From: Peribacillus muralis
GTDB lineage: Bacteria; Bacillota; Bacilli; Bacillales; DSM-1321
NCBI RefSeq assembly: GCF_001439925.1
Contig: NZ_LMBV01000011.1
Location: forward strand, 24,846-77,530
Reading direction: 5' to 3'
Length of the DNA stretch: 52,685 bases
Part shown: positions 35,190-43,844 of the stretch, one piece after another
Position numbering within the stretch: position 1 is the first letter of the stretch
Layout of the letters: each line of letters starts with the position of its first letter
Notes under the pieces: model-generated
Seen by the model: the letters and a program-made list of their open reading frames with translations, nothing else
What the model was told of the DNA's origin: nothing
The model's database searches: none
Made by a program: the position numbers and the translations under genes

Positions 35190-36019
35190 TGCGTTATTTA
35201 AAGCTAGTCAATTTCGAAATTAACCGTTTTAGTAAAATCTATCTTACCCTCTTGTTGATCACCTTGCTTTCGCAATTTGCCGGGGTGCTGATCGTAACGA
35301 AGAGTCTTCTTAATGATGCCAAGGAAATCATGTTAGAGGAAAAGCTATCGGAAGTCGCTTATCTTAGTGAATATGGAGGCATTGATTTTACCCATATCGC
35401 TAATACCCTTTGGTTTCTAGGCCCGATTGCGTTAAGTGCCGTTGCGCTTATTTTTTACATTTTTTTAATTTGGTATCGTGATTGGTTTGGCAAGAACACG
35501 TTCATATATCGCCTCTTAATGTTACCGACATCCAGATTATCAATCTATCTTTCCAAAGCTACGGCCATCTTCTTGATGGTATTAGGACTGATTGCCTGGC
35601 AAATGATCCTTTTACCGCTGGAAAATGCGCTATTTCATTCAAGCGTGCCAGAAGCTTTCTTGAATATGGAAATGTCAACTTCCTCCATAGCGGCAGCGAA
35701 TGGAATACTGATGTTGATCATCCCAAGTACCTTCACTCAATTCTTGCTTTCCTATGGCATCGGTCTCATGGTTATGTCGATATTATTCACGGCGATCATG
35801 TTTGAACGGAGTTTCCGGATGAAAGGAATTTTATTGGGGTTGCTGTATGGCGGTGTTGCTGCTGCACTGTTCTTAACTCCAGTTTTCATAATGGCAAGTG
35901 AGATTTTCCATTTTTACTCGAATGAATTATTCGGTCTTCTGCTCACACTAGGAATTATCGTGACAGGGTTATCGATTTGGCTTGGTTCATGGTTATTGAA
36001 AAACCGTGTAACCGTATAA
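35186..36019 (+). CDS. ABC transporter permease
   Basis: A 277-residue membrane protein with six hydrophobic segments (about 18-36, 67-94, 115-140, 170-200, 212-235 and 247-270), the usual ABC-2-type permease layout for YtrB-like ATPases. A short extracytoplasmic loop follows the first helix. It overlaps the ATPase by 4 nt. I see no sequence motif that fixes the substrate. Confidence 0.85.
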   Translation: MMRYLKLVNFEINRFSKIYLTLLLITLLSQFAGVLIVTKSLLNDAKEIMLEEKLSEVAYLSEYGGIDFTHIANTLWFLGPIALSAVALIFYIFLIWYRDWFGKNTFIYRLLMLPTSRLSIYLSKATAIFLMVLGLIAWQMILLPLENALFHSSVPEAFLNMEMSTSSIAAANGILMLIIPSTFTQFLLSYGIGLMVMSILFTAIMFERSFRMKGILLGLLYGGVAAALFLTPVFIMASEIFHFYSNELFGLLLTLGIIVTGLSIWLGSWLLKNRVTV

Positions 36020-36046
36020 AAACAATCAAAAAGGAGAGTGAACAAG

Positions 36047-37264
36047 GTGAAACGTTATTTATGCAGCATCATCATCGGCTTGGTTGTCCTCTTAAGCATC
36101 GGGACCTATTATGTTAAAGTAGCTTCCTCCGCTTCAGGCCTTCCAACGTTTTCGTTCAAGACGATTGAAGGCAGTGATAAAGAGCTTGATCCGGTCATCG
36201 TACAAGCAACACTTGAAAATAATAATCTTTATGAACCATTGACGATAGAATCGAATATGACCACATATGGCCACGATAGGTCATTATGGTCTGACAGAAA
36301 TGATGTTCAAATTGAAAGATTGATAAAGAAACATCGTTCATTCATGCGCGGGAAGGACTTTATCGATTCCTTTTATGAAGACGACGATTTCCTCGCTTAT
36401 GCCTCGGTGAATAATGAATATACGAAGAGTGGGAAAATGGAAGCGGAGTTTGATATCGGTGTACTGGAGAAGAAAGACGAAGATGAAACGTCCTTTCGAA
36501 TCGACTTTCCCCATCAAGAGAGGTTAATGAATATGGAAGTCAGGGATGTTCAGCTGATTCATTCGAAGCTACAGGTTTTGACGATGAATGATGTGGATTC
36601 AAGCGATGATAAGCAAACGAAAGAGGTTCATCTATATACAATCGATTTAGCCAAGAAAAAGGTTGTGAACGACAAAACCCTTGTCTCTGAAACGTTTACG
36701 TACCCGAATCAAGTGGATTTTGAAATGCCGGTGAATACAGCACCTTCGCAGCCAAACAATATGATCTTATTTTCCATGATTAAAGGTGTAAATCATGAGG
36801 AAGGTGAATATGAGGAAAAGCTAAAGGAAAGCAAGCTGTTCTCTTACCAGTATGATACGGAAAAATTAACAACGATTAAGGGCGATAAGAAAGAATCGCT
36901 TAATCTGGACATCGCCAGATCAGGCTATACGGATGGAAAAAGCCTATATGCAATAGATTTCACCTCCGGAAAGTATCAACTGAAGACATTTGACATAAGC
37001 AGTGGTGCGTTAACGAATGACATCGAGCTGAACGTAGCTGTTGGTAAAGAGGAAGCAAACTTCGTTGCCATTAAGAACGGGCGTGTATACTTCCTATTAG
37101 GAAGCGGTATGGGTGAAAACTTAACGTACGAACCTGCCCAACTGCTGATTGCCGATTTAAAGACCGGAAAGACTTTATATAAAGGGGAAACAATCAGGCA
37201 TGCAGCTGATAAAAAGAATGAACAAAAAATTGGGTTTATTATAAGTACCCTGGAAGTTATATAA
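36047..37264 (+). CDS. Exported protein of the GntR-ABC operon, unknown function
   Basis: A 405-residue protein with an N-terminal signal anchor (RYLCSIIIGLVVLLSIGTYYV) and a large extracytoplasmic part, rich in aspartate, lysine and threonine, that reads as beta-propeller-like repeats (for example SLYAIDFTSGKYQLKTFDI and LIADLKTGKTL). GTG at 36047 is preferred, 10 nt from AAGGAG; GTG at 36038 abuts the site. It follows the permease by 27 nt and ends at a terminator, so it is the fourth gene of the operon. It may be a sensor or accessory protein of the transporter. No family recognised with confidence. Confidence 0.75.
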   Translation: MKRYLCSIIIGLVVLLSIGTYYVKVASSASGLPTFSFKTIEGSDKELDPVIVQATLENNNLYEPLTIESNMTTYGHDRSLWSDRNDVQIERLIKKHRSFMRGKDFIDSFYEDDDFLAYASVNNEYTKSGKMEAEFDIGVLEKKDEDETSFRIDFPHQERLMNMEVRDVQLIHSKLQVLTMNDVDSSDDKQTKEVHLYTIDLAKKKVVNDKTLVSETFTYPNQVDFEMPVNTAPSQPNNMILFSMIKGVNHEEGEYEEKLKESKLFSYQYDTEKLTTIKGDKKESLNLDIARSGYTDGKSLYAIDFTSGKYQLKTFDISSGALTNDIELNVAVGKEEANFVAIKNGRVYFLLGSGMGENLTYEPAQLLIADLKTGKTLYKGETIRHAADKKNEQKIGFIISTLEVI

Positions 37265-37270
37265 TGAAGT

Positions 37271-37302
37271 GAAAGGTCCTCTCATTAATGAAGGGACCTT
37301 TC
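37271..37302. terminator. Convergent terminator
   Basis: Perfect arms GAAAGGTCC / GGACCTTTC between the ABC operon and the minus-strand lipoprotein gene, with ATTTTGG on the plus side. Confidence 0.8.
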
Positions 37303-37987
37303 ATTTTGGTTTCACGAAGGATTCGATCTCAGCAGGCAAAATGGCTGTATCCGAAGGACTCCAATACCACTTTTCTCCATCAAAGAACATCGGGAACTGA
37401 TGGGCGAGCGGATCTTCTCCATAAAAGATGATTTTGTAGGAAATCGGATCACCCTTTGCTATATTCGGCGAATAATCGTTATTGATTTCACCTTGCTTGA
37501 GCAGGGTAATTAAAGCTTGGATATCTGTTTTTGAAGATAAAGTCCGCAGCAGGGATGGCGCCGTATCGTCGGAGTATAATTCAACTTTGGTTATTGCAGC
37601 CGTATCACTGTCTTTGTCTATACGGAATTCATCGTTTTTACTTGAATCCAGGCGATAGAGCCGATATCCATTAATTACGGATTCATCTTTGATCGCGATA
37701 CATTCCGGCTTTTTCTTTACCGCATAGATCTTGGTGCCTTTCTCAAGGTATGTTGCATCGCCATTTCTCGTTTTGTAATCAACATCTGTAATCTCATCGG
37801 CAACCTTGAACTGTACTTGACCAATTTCTTCTCCGATGAAGGTTTGTTCGGCAATGATTTCGGAATAGGTGGCTTCATATTTCTTGCCATTGATTCTTAC
37901 GAAATCAACCCATTCAATGATTGTGCTTGTTTTGTTACAGGAAGCTAACAGGAAACTGCATAAAAACAATCCAATAATTCTTTTCAT
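37301..37987 (-). CDS. Lipoprotein of unknown function
   Basis: A 228-residue lipoprotein. The signal KRIIGLFLCSFLLASC ends in a perfect lipobox LASC with C17 as the lipid-attachment site. The mature protein has about 210 residues with EWYWSPS-like aromatic sequence near the C-terminus (KWYWSPSDTA). No enzymatic motif is visible. AAGGAG lies 5 nt before the ATG. It is monocistronic, convergent with the ABC operon. A role in the envelope is all that can be said. Confidence 0.72.
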   Translation of the reverse strand: MKRIIGLFLCSFLLASCNKTSTIIEWVDFVRINGKKYEATYSEIIAEQTFIGEEIGQVQFKVADEITDVDYKTRNGDATYLEKGTKIYAVKKKPECIAIKDESVINGYRLYRLDSSKNDEFRIDKDSDTAAITKVELYSDDTAPSLLRTLSSKTDIQALITLLKQGEINNDYSPNIAKGDPISYKIIFYGEDPLAHQFPMFFDGEKWYWSPSDTAILPAEIESFVKPK

Positions 37988-38078
37988 GGAAACTCCTTTC
38001 CGTCCAATTTAACCCATTTTAATACAATTTCAGGATATCGAAAAGAGGTTTATCATAAAGTTATTTCATTACTAAACA

Positions 38079-38112
38079 AAAAGGGCTCGGAATCAATTCC
38101 GAACCCTTTTTC
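38079..38112 (-). terminator. Terminator of the MarR-MFS operon
   Basis: AAAAAGGG and TCGGAAT on one arm pair with ATTCCGA and CCCTTTTT on the other, with a C/A mismatch. Confidence 0.85.
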
Positions 38113-38122
38113 AGTTCATCTG

Positions 38123-39322
38123 TTAAGCTGAAGCGAGTAATGCTCTTGCAGCACGTTCTTTTCTTCCATGCAGGAAGTAGTATAAGACGGAAGTTGCGAT
38201 GACCGCGACGCCTAGAATGACATAGAGCGCGCTGTAGCCGGTTATCGGAATGATGAAGCCGAGAATGTATGGACCGAAACCGAGTCCTGCATCCAGCATG
38301 ATAAAGTAGGTGGATGTTGCCATACCCATGCGGTGAGGCGGTGTCAGTTTAACGGCAATCGCCTGCGAGCTTGATTGCATATTTCCAAAGCCAAGACCGA
38401 TGAGGAAACCAGCTGCCAATAAAGTGAAGCTATTGATCGTGGTGCTTAGAAGCAGCAACCCTGCCCCGAAAATGATGAAGGCAGGATACATGATGAAGTT
38501 CGCTCCTTTTCGATCCATCAATGGGCCGGAGAAAGGACGTGACAATAAAACAGCCACTGCATAAACGACAAAGAAGAAGCTTGCTGTATTGACCAGGTCG
38601 ATTTCAATGGCGTAGAAGCTGATGAAAGAAAGGACGCTGGAATAACAGAATGCCAATACTAAAGTAATCAAAGCGATGGGCAGTGCCTTGGGTTCAATAA
38701 AGTTGGAAAGCTTGAACCCTTTATTTTCAACCACTTTTGCCTCTACCTTCAATGCCGGAACATTTAGGAAGAATGCAGTAATCAGACTGATCACACCTAA
38801 GGCCAGGCAGAAACTGAAGATGACTTGGAAGCTTGTGCTTTGGGCCATATATAGCCCGATGAAGGGGCCGATTGCCGTTGCAAGGGTCGCGCTCATGCTG
38901 TAATAGCCAATGCCCTCGCCTTTTCTTGTTGCCGGGATGATTTGGGCGACGATCGTTCCAGTCGCGGTACTGGCCATCCCCATCGCCATTCCGTGAATTA
39001 GGCGGTTAACAAGCAGGAAGCCGATTCCGAGATCGACAAAATAGAGAATGGTCGTCAACGTGAAAAAGACCATCCCGATGAATAATGTTTTCTTACGGCC
39101 GATTGAATCAATGAAACGGCCAATGAACAAACGCCCGATCAATGTCCCGATTATGAAAATACCCGATATGAGTCCAGCTTGGCTTGTAGATGCATTCAAT
39201 TCATTTACAGCATAAATGGCAAGTGTCACCATCAGTAAATAAAAAATTAATGTTATGAAAAAGTTAATGGAAGAAACGATGATAAAGTCCTTCGTCCATA
39301 GTTTTGGTCTGGATTGTTCCAT
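38123..39322 (-). CDS. MFS drug/metabolite exporter
   Basis: A 399-residue major facilitator with 12 hydrophobic segments. GRLFIGRFIDSIGRKKTLFIG (about 62-82) is motif A of the cytoplasmic loop between helices 2 and 3. A related LSRPFSGPLMDRKG near 260 is its second-half echo. The overall pattern fits efflux pumps of the DHA1-like group. AAGGAG precedes the ATG. It lies 12 nt downstream of the MarR regulator in the same direction, a typical repressor-efflux pair, so exported substrates probably include the inducer. Confidence 0.85.
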   Translation of the reverse strand: MEQSRPKLWTKDFIIVSSINFFITLIFYLLMVTLAIYAVNELNASTSQAGLISGIFIIGTLIGRLFIGRFIDSIGRKKTLFIGMVFFTLTTILYFVDLGIGFLLVNRLIHGMAMGMASTATGTIVAQIIPATRKGEGIGYYSMSATLATAIGPFIGLYMAQSTSFQVIFSFCLALGVISLITAFFLNVPALKVEAKVVENKGFKLSNFIEPKALPIALITLVLAFCYSSVLSFISFYAIEIDLVNTASFFFVVYAVAVLLSRPFSGPLMDRKGANFIMYPAFIIFGAGLLLLSTTINSFTLLAAGFLIGLGFGNMQSSSQAIAVKLTPPHRMGMATSTYFIMLDAGLGFGPYILGFIIPITGYSALYVILGVAVIATSVLYYFLHGRKERAARALLASA

Positions 39323-39334
39323 TTTATGATCTCC

Positions 39335-39763
39335 TTAATTTTTTATGTTATTTCTTATTTCGCCCATGATGCGTATCGCAGAGAGCTGATCTTCTTCCGT
39401 AATCCCTTTTAGGATGTCCTGTTCGTACTCGTCGATCGTTTCGCGGACTTCACCATATAGCTTTATGCCGAGCTCGGTAAGTCGCATTCTTTTCTCGCGT
39501 CGATCCTTGCTTGGCACATGCTCGACATACCCCAATTCTTCCAACCGGGTGATGGTCCTCGTAATCGTCGGCTTTTCGACGCTTTGGTAGTTGGCTAGCT
39601 CGACAAGTGTTGCCGATTCATAATTGAATAAACAATGCAAAATCGACCATTGCGCCCTGTGTAAATCATGCTTGTTCAGCTGTATATTGAGATTATTTTC
39701 AAATGGACGGTACAACTGCAACAGTTGCTGAAAGAAGATTTGGTAAGTCTTTATAGGAAACAC
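39335..39763 (-). CDS. MarR-family transcriptional regulator
   Basis: A 142-residue winged-helix regulator of the MarR family. Dimerization helices lie at both ends. The DNA-binding core (about 35-100) reads RAQWSILHCLFNYESATLVELA, followed by VEKPTITRTITRLEELGYVE and DRREKRMRLTELG, the classic recognition helix and wing. The GTG start at 39763 is very close to its AGAGG, which could limit translation; no other in-frame start is nearby. A pair of tandem palindromic operators lies just upstream, so autorepression is likely. Confidence 0.88.
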   Translation of the reverse strand: MFPIKTYQIFFQQLLQLYRPFENNLNIQLNKHDLHRAQWSILHCLFNYESATLVELANYQSVEKPTITRTITRLEELGYVEHVPSKDRREKRMRLTELGIKLYGEVRETIDEYEQDILKGITEEDQLSAIRIMGEIRNNIKN

Positions 39764-39778
39764 CTCTTTTAATTATTA

Positions 39779-39817
39779 TATAGTTACCATGAGTAATTGT
39801 TACCCTGAGTAACTATA
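39779..39817 (-). promoter_or_regulatory. Tandem MarR operators
   Basis: Outer arms TATAGTTAC / GTAACTATA frame two adjacent 16-bp copies, GTTACCATGAGTAATT (39783-39798) and GTTACCCTGAGTAACT (39799-39814). Each is itself a near palindrome. The site lies immediately upstream of the MarR start. Confidence 0.8.
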
Positions 39818-39912
39818 ATATCAGAATTAATATAGTATGTCCAAGCGGATTTGCATTATTTAAGCGGATCAAGGACTATTTGTCTTCGGAAGTGGGAAGA
39901 TAGGAATGGGAG

Positions 39913-40263
39913 ATGATGTTGATCATGTATAAATCAATACTTGCATTGGTTGCCTCAGCAACGATGCTAACTGCGTGCAATAACGACCTGGCAAAGGAAA
40001 AGCCAACTGAACAAAAAGAAACGAAAGCGGAGCCTGAAAGAAATAAATGGTCCTCACTGCCCGAATACAATGAAATCATCGAGCAAATCGGTAATGAAGA
40101 CTATTCGTTCGATAAGGAAACCGATAACGATGATAAACGTGTTTTCCTGATTGAACAAAACGGAACAAAACGATACAAAACCATTTTCGTCAAAAAAACC
40201 AAGCGCCTAAAAATCATCAAAATAAACGGCGGCGGAGCGATTTATGATGAAATCATCAAATAA
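39913..40263 (+). CDS. Small lipoprotein, unknown
   Basis: A 116-residue lipoprotein. A short signal (MYKSILALVASATMLTAC) ends in lipobox LTAC, so the real N-terminus may be the ATG at 39925 instead of 39913; AGGA upstream suits 39913. The mature part is highly charged (KEKPTEQKETKAEPERNKW) and contains a DDKRVFLIEQNGTKRY stretch repeated in related small lipoproteins. No known domain. It is followed by a large repeat array and not by another gene. Confidence 0.65.
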   Translation: MMLIMYKSILALVASATMLTACNNDLAKEKPTEQKETKAEPERNKWSSLPEYNEIIEQIGNEDYSFDKETDNDDKRVFLIEQNGTKRYKTIFVKKTKRLKIIKINGGGAIYDEIIK

Positions 40264-40313
40264 AAACCGATCAGCTGAGCCTTTTTGAATTTAATTATGT
40301 ATCCAAACCGCTA

Positions 40314-40605
40314 GAACGAATAATTCGACAAAAACCGATGATAATTCGACCGACCAAGCGGGAAACTCGACCGAAACTATAATAATTCGGCCTACCAAGC
40401 GAATAATTCGACCTAAACTATAATAATTCGACCGACCAAGCGAATAATTCGACCTAAACCGATAATAATTCGACCGACCAAGCGGGAAATTCGACCTAAG
40501 CTATAATAATTCGACCAACCAAGCGAATAATTCGACCTAAACTATAATGATTCGACCGACCAAGCGAATAATTCGACTTAAACCGATAATAATTCGACCG
40601 ACCAA
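40314..40605 (+). repeat. Tandem array, ATTCGACC family, seven 41-42 nt units
   Basis: Fourteen ATTCGACC-type heads at 40326, 40347, 40368, 40388, 40409, 40429, 40450, 40471, 40492, 40512, 40533, 40553, 40574 and 40595 (position of the C). Steps are all 20 or 21 nt, mean 20.7. The spacers alternate strictly: TAAACTATAATA-like, then GACCAAGCGAATA-like, giving seven two-head units. The largest array in the window; no ORF of its own. Confidence 0.92.
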
Positions 40606-40740
40606 TATAATAAACCGTCCCAGCCGGATATTTTCCATAGTCCACGCGCCCGGATTCGAGTATAGTGAATTCAACCATTCAAAGAGGAGTGGAACGAGGC
40701 ATTCCTCTGGTTTAGTTCATGGATAAGGTGGGTGAGGACA

Positions 40741-41142
40741 TTGTCAAAAGGATTATTGCATCATATTGAGTTATATGTTTCTGATTTGGAAAGGACGGTT
40801 AATTTCTGGGGCTGGTTTTTGGAGGAGATGGGTTATGAGTCATTTCAGGAGTGGGAAAGCGGGAAGAGTTGGAGGTTAGGGGGAATGTACATCGTTTTTG
40901 TCCAGGCGAAGGCGAGGTTTCTTGATGTTCCTTATCATAGGGGAAGGGTGGGACTTAATCATCTTGCTTTTCATGCTTCTTCCCGTCAGCATGTTGATGA
41001 GGTGACGAGGAAATTAAAGGACAGAGGAATATCTGTTCTATATGCAGACAAGCACCCGTTTGCTGGCGGGGAGGATCATTATGCGGTCTTTTTCGAGGAT
41101 CCTGATAGGATGAAGGTCGAACTCGTCGCCCCTTGTATTTAA
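40741..41142 (+). CDS. VOC-superfamily (glyoxalase-like) protein
   Basis: A 133-residue single-domain VOC protein. HHIELYVSDLERTVNFWGWF (about 6-25) and the C-terminal EDHYAVFFEDPDRMKVELV (about 112-130) are the paired beta-alpha-beta metal-ligand segments (H near the start, E near the end). GLNHLAFHA (about 72) lies between. The start is probably TTG at 40741, just after GGTGAGG, where family members begin; a GTG at 40732 is possible. Enzyme type (lyase, dioxygenase or resistance protein) cannot be deduced. Confidence 0.82.
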   Translation: MSKGLLHHIELYVSDLERTVNFWGWFLEEMGYESFQEWESGKSWRLGGMYIVFVQAKARFLDVPYHRGRVGLNHLAFHASSRQHVDEVTRKLKDRGISVLYADKHPFAGGEDHYAVFFEDPDRMKVELVAPCI

Positions 41143-41152
41143 GGGAAACAGC

Positions 41153-41803
41153 TTATAGGTAATGCTTGGCATAGCTATATTGGCTGGAAGGTTCACTCTT
41201 GCCTTCACTAGGGTGTTCATTTTCAACTTCAAGGTAAAAGGCGTCGATTAAGATAAATGCGCCGAAGACCTGGGCCCAGCTGCCAAGCAAGAGAATTTGC
41301 TCCCCCAACTGGCGTTTTTCATTTAAAATGAAGATGTTTCCGATCGATTCAAAAAAAGAACCTGCAGCAATGAGACTATTGCCTTTTATTTCAAGCGAGC
41401 GTGATAATGAATCCTCCGTAAGAAAGGCTCCGAATGCTCCAAAAGCGGCTCCGAGACCTTGGATGCCGCTGCCGAGTGCATCGGTTTTTTCCCCCTCCAC
41501 CTCTGAGCCATTCAGCTGCATATTGACCCCCACGGCATTTGTCGTATTACCTGCAGCCTCAAGCCAGGCGCCAAAAATGAAGTACGTTTCAGAACTTTCA
41601 TTTTCCGGATCCAACATTTTCGTTCGTCCGATTGCTTGCAGGGAATTTCCCAAGGCTTCGATGCCATTTCCTTTTAACACTAAGTCCTTGCCGAGTTCAG
41701 TTCCCGTTAACGTTTGCTGGGTTTGCCCGATTGCCGCAGTGAGACTGCCGATGCCCAGCAACCATGCTCCTGAAATAAGGAGGTCATCTCCATGAGTCAT
41801 CAT
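41153..41803 (-). CDS. Repetitive protein, DUF6944-like
   Basis: A 216-residue protein made of glycine-spaced internal repeats such as ISGAWLLGIGSLTAAIGQT, FGAWLEAAGNTTNAVG and LGSGIQGLGAAFGAFGAF. The pattern matches what I know as DUF6944 family repetitive proteins of Bacillus; function unknown. Amphipathic/hydrophobic alternation suggests an association with membranes or surfaces, but no clear signal peptide is present. AAGGAG lies 10 nt before the ATG at 41803. It is convergent with the VOC gene. The assignment is tentative. Confidence 0.6.
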   Translation of the reverse strand: MMTHGDDLLISGAWLLGIGSLTAAIGQTQQTLTGTELGKDLVLKGNGIEALGNSLQAIGRTKMLDPENESSETYFIFGAWLEAAGNTTNAVGVNMQLNGSEVEGEKTDALGSGIQGLGAAFGAFGAFLTEDSLSRSLEIKGNSLIAAGSFFESIGNIFILNEKRQLGEQILLLGSWAQVFGAFILIDAFYLEVENEHPSEGKSEPSSQYSYAKHYL

Positions 41804-41943
41804 ATCTCTAACGCTCCTTAAAAGTGGTTACCTTATAATATTCAGGAGCCAGAGTTTGTTTACATATAGCTTGAACACGAGGTGCACCTGGATATAGGTA
41901 AATGTACTAATTATTGGTATAATGGCAGTTGGAGGAGATAAGA

Positions 41944-42423
41944 TTGACTTTTAACTATTTTTCACAAATGATAATCACTGCACTTTTCTTTATGCTTTTT
42001 TCATTTTGTACCTGGTATGAAGGCAGCGAAATATTGGATACCCCAGGGGAATGGAAGTATTCAACATATTTTTCCGCTGCATCGGGTGATCGATTGACCA
42101 ATGCCGATGATATTTCCAATTTGGACTATTTCGTTTATGCCGCTAAATTCAAGCCATTATTTCCTGTGCTTATGATATTCACAGCCTCATACATGATCAT
42201 GCTTACGGGTTATATCCTTTTCAAAACAAAGATGAAAAAGATGGCTTTATTTATGTCTGGATTTGGAGTGCTTTTTCTTGTTTCCAGTGGTTTGTTATCC
42301 AACTCCCCGACTATAGGGGGAACGGTCTTTCAAGCTTTCTTTTTGATAAGCGGGATGATATCCATCATAGCTGCGGCCCTATGTTATTTCCGAATTCCAA
42401 AAGGGTTTGTGACTGTAAAATAA
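41944..42423 (+). CDS. yjdJ: DUF4306 membrane protein (YjdJ-like)
   Basis: A 159-residue membrane protein with four hydrophobic segments (about 5-22, 78-98, 106-125 and 135-152). The first extracytoplasmic loop holds FCTWYEGSEILDTPGEWKYST, which matches DUF4306/YjdJ-type proteins. TTG at 41944 is chosen because GGAGG lies 8 nt upstream. A TATAAT box lies at 41919-41924. It is followed by a strong terminator. The function is unknown. Confidence 0.7.
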   Translation: MTFNYFSQMIITALFFMLFSFCTWYEGSEILDTPGEWKYSTYFSAASGDRLTNADDISNLDYFVYAAKFKPLFPVLMIFTASYMIMLTGYILFKTKMKKMALFMSGFGVLFLVSSGLLSNSPTIGGTVFQAFFLISGMISIIAAALCYFRIPKGFVTVK

Positions 42424-42431
42424 TATGAGTA

Positions 42432-42460
42432 GATTCGCGATATCCATCGCGGATTTTTTT
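42432..42460 (+). terminator. Terminator of the YjdJ-like gene
   Basis: Arms ATTCGCGAT / ATCGCGGAT with a 4-nt loop, followed by seven T residues. Confidence 0.9.
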
Positions 42461-42540
42461 GCAAATATTTAAATAGCATGCTGCCTGTTCCATATTTGGT
42501 ATGACCTTTAATGTGAGGATTAAATAGAATATTTTAAATA

Positions 42541-42569
42541 TTGACAATATAACTCCTTGAACCTAAAAT
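42541..42569 (+). promoter_or_regulatory. SigA-type promoter upstream of the SnoaL-like gene
   Basis: TTGACA (42541-42546), 17 nt, TAAAAT (42564-42569). About 200 nt separate it from the gene. In between, an ATG at 42643 with AAGAGG opens a 47-codon frame that overlaps the gene start, possibly a leader ORF or decayed coding DNA. Confidence 0.6.
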
Positions 42570-42769
42570 AAATTTAACTTGCTTCTGTTGAATACGTATT
42601 CAAACCTAGGGATACTACGAATATTAGAAGAAAGAGGCTTTGATGTTATGTGAAGAACTAACAAGCGTGCATTGCCTGTCTATTATTATTCATAGGTTTA
42701 CTGCTGTTATTTCGGCTACGCTGCAGACAATTACATGTTTCTTTAAAAAGAAGGTTAGGGGGGAAAGTT

Positions 42770-43396
42770 GTGTGGTCAGACCATGATAAAGAAGGCTTTT
42801 ACTCTTCTCACCGAATCCATTCAACTGCGACAGGTGAAAAGGTTAACTTTAGCACACCCGTGGATTGCAGTGTTCACACAAACCCCATATATGAAGTCCG
42901 GCAGCTTGGTGGAGGTCAGAATGCTGATGAACTGAAGAAGGACTCTGTCTTACAATTAAGTAGTGACACGATGAGTGGTTCGTTACCGGATATGTTTGAA
43001 CCATGCTCTTCTCTTTTCATAATAGGAGATTTTGTTATGGAAATGTACAATAAAGTGTGGGAATGGCGTTTGTTTAATCATATAAAGGACTATTACGCCG
43101 ACCATGCAGTGGTTCACTATACTTGTGATAAAGATCTTGTAGGCTACAATCAAATACAAGGAATGCTTAGAAGATTTTTCGAATCAATCCCGAATGCTAA
43201 AGTTGCAATTGATTGTATAACATGCAATCAAAGTGGGGAAATGGGTGACTGGGATGTATCTGTCAGATGGCGTTTGCAAGGGTTTTTCGGTAATCCGATC
43301 CAGTCCCCAGTTGAAATTCTTGGTATCAACCAGCTGCGTGTGCAAAACGAAAAGATTGTTGAAGAATGGTTCACGTTCGACATTAACACATATTAA
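42770..43396 (+). CDS. SnoaL/NTF2-like protein, apparently 5'-truncated two-domain form
   Basis: A 208-residue protein. Residues about 92-208 form a full SnoaL/NTF2-like domain (WRLFNHIKDYYADHAVVHY to VEEWFTFDINTY), the fold of ester cyclases and related enzymes. The first 70 residues (SDHDKEGFYSSHRIHSTATG, then SVHTNPIYE) resemble the tail of another NTF2 domain, as in two-domain relatives in which this segment follows a complete first domain. Here that first domain is missing and the upstream DNA does not supply it. GTG has AGGGGGGAAAG upstream. Substrate unknown. Confidence 0.65.
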   Translation: MWSDHDKEGFYSSHRIHSTATGEKVNFSTPVDCSVHTNPIYEVRQLGGGQNADELKKDSVLQLSSDTMSGSLPDMFEPCSSLFIIGDFVMEMYNKVWEWRLFNHIKDYYADHAVVHYTCDKDLVGYNQIQGMLRRFFESIPNAKVAIDCITCNQSGEMGDWDVSVRWRLQGFFGNPIQSPVEILGINQLRVQNEKIVEEWFTFDINTY

Positions 43397-43844
43397 AAAA
43401 TATTGGTCGGATGGAGAAGGCGGACTCAATGGGTTCAGTCCTTTTATGCGGTTTGTTATATTGTGTTCCTCACTTATGCGATGCGATCCTTATAAATGAG
43501 TTTTAGGTGATTGAACTTGACCTTGTTATGAAGTAAAGCCGGATACATTGATGGTGAAAGTCATTCGCGACTTTTAGGATATTGCCTTCAAAGTTCGCTA
43601 ATGTGTAAAGTGAAAACGGTTGGAGAGGCACAGCAACCTCTTCAATGGAAGGAATGGGCATCGAGACATAACTCCTAAATTAGTAAACCTGGATATTACT
43701 CTAGCAGCCGTAACTTTATGTAGTCCGGGGATCTCCTGTTTTTTCAGTGGTCCTTTTTGAGCATGAGGCAGTGAAGGTGCAGAATATTGAATAAATGAAA
43801 CTTTGCTTTACAATATACGGTAAGTGGATTGGGGGGAGTAAACG
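43397..43844. other. Intergenic gap of about 450 bp
   Basis: No credible ORF. A weak SigA-like promoter TTGAAT (43787) - 16 nt - TACAAT (43809) fits the VOC gene that follows. No hairpin terminator or repeat of the families seen elsewhere. Confidence 0.45.

Noticed and set aside
40314..40605. Possible CRISPR array
   Set aside because: Heads are only 8-9 nt, spacers are not unique but alternate between two related sequences, the period is 20-21 nt and no cas genes lie nearby.
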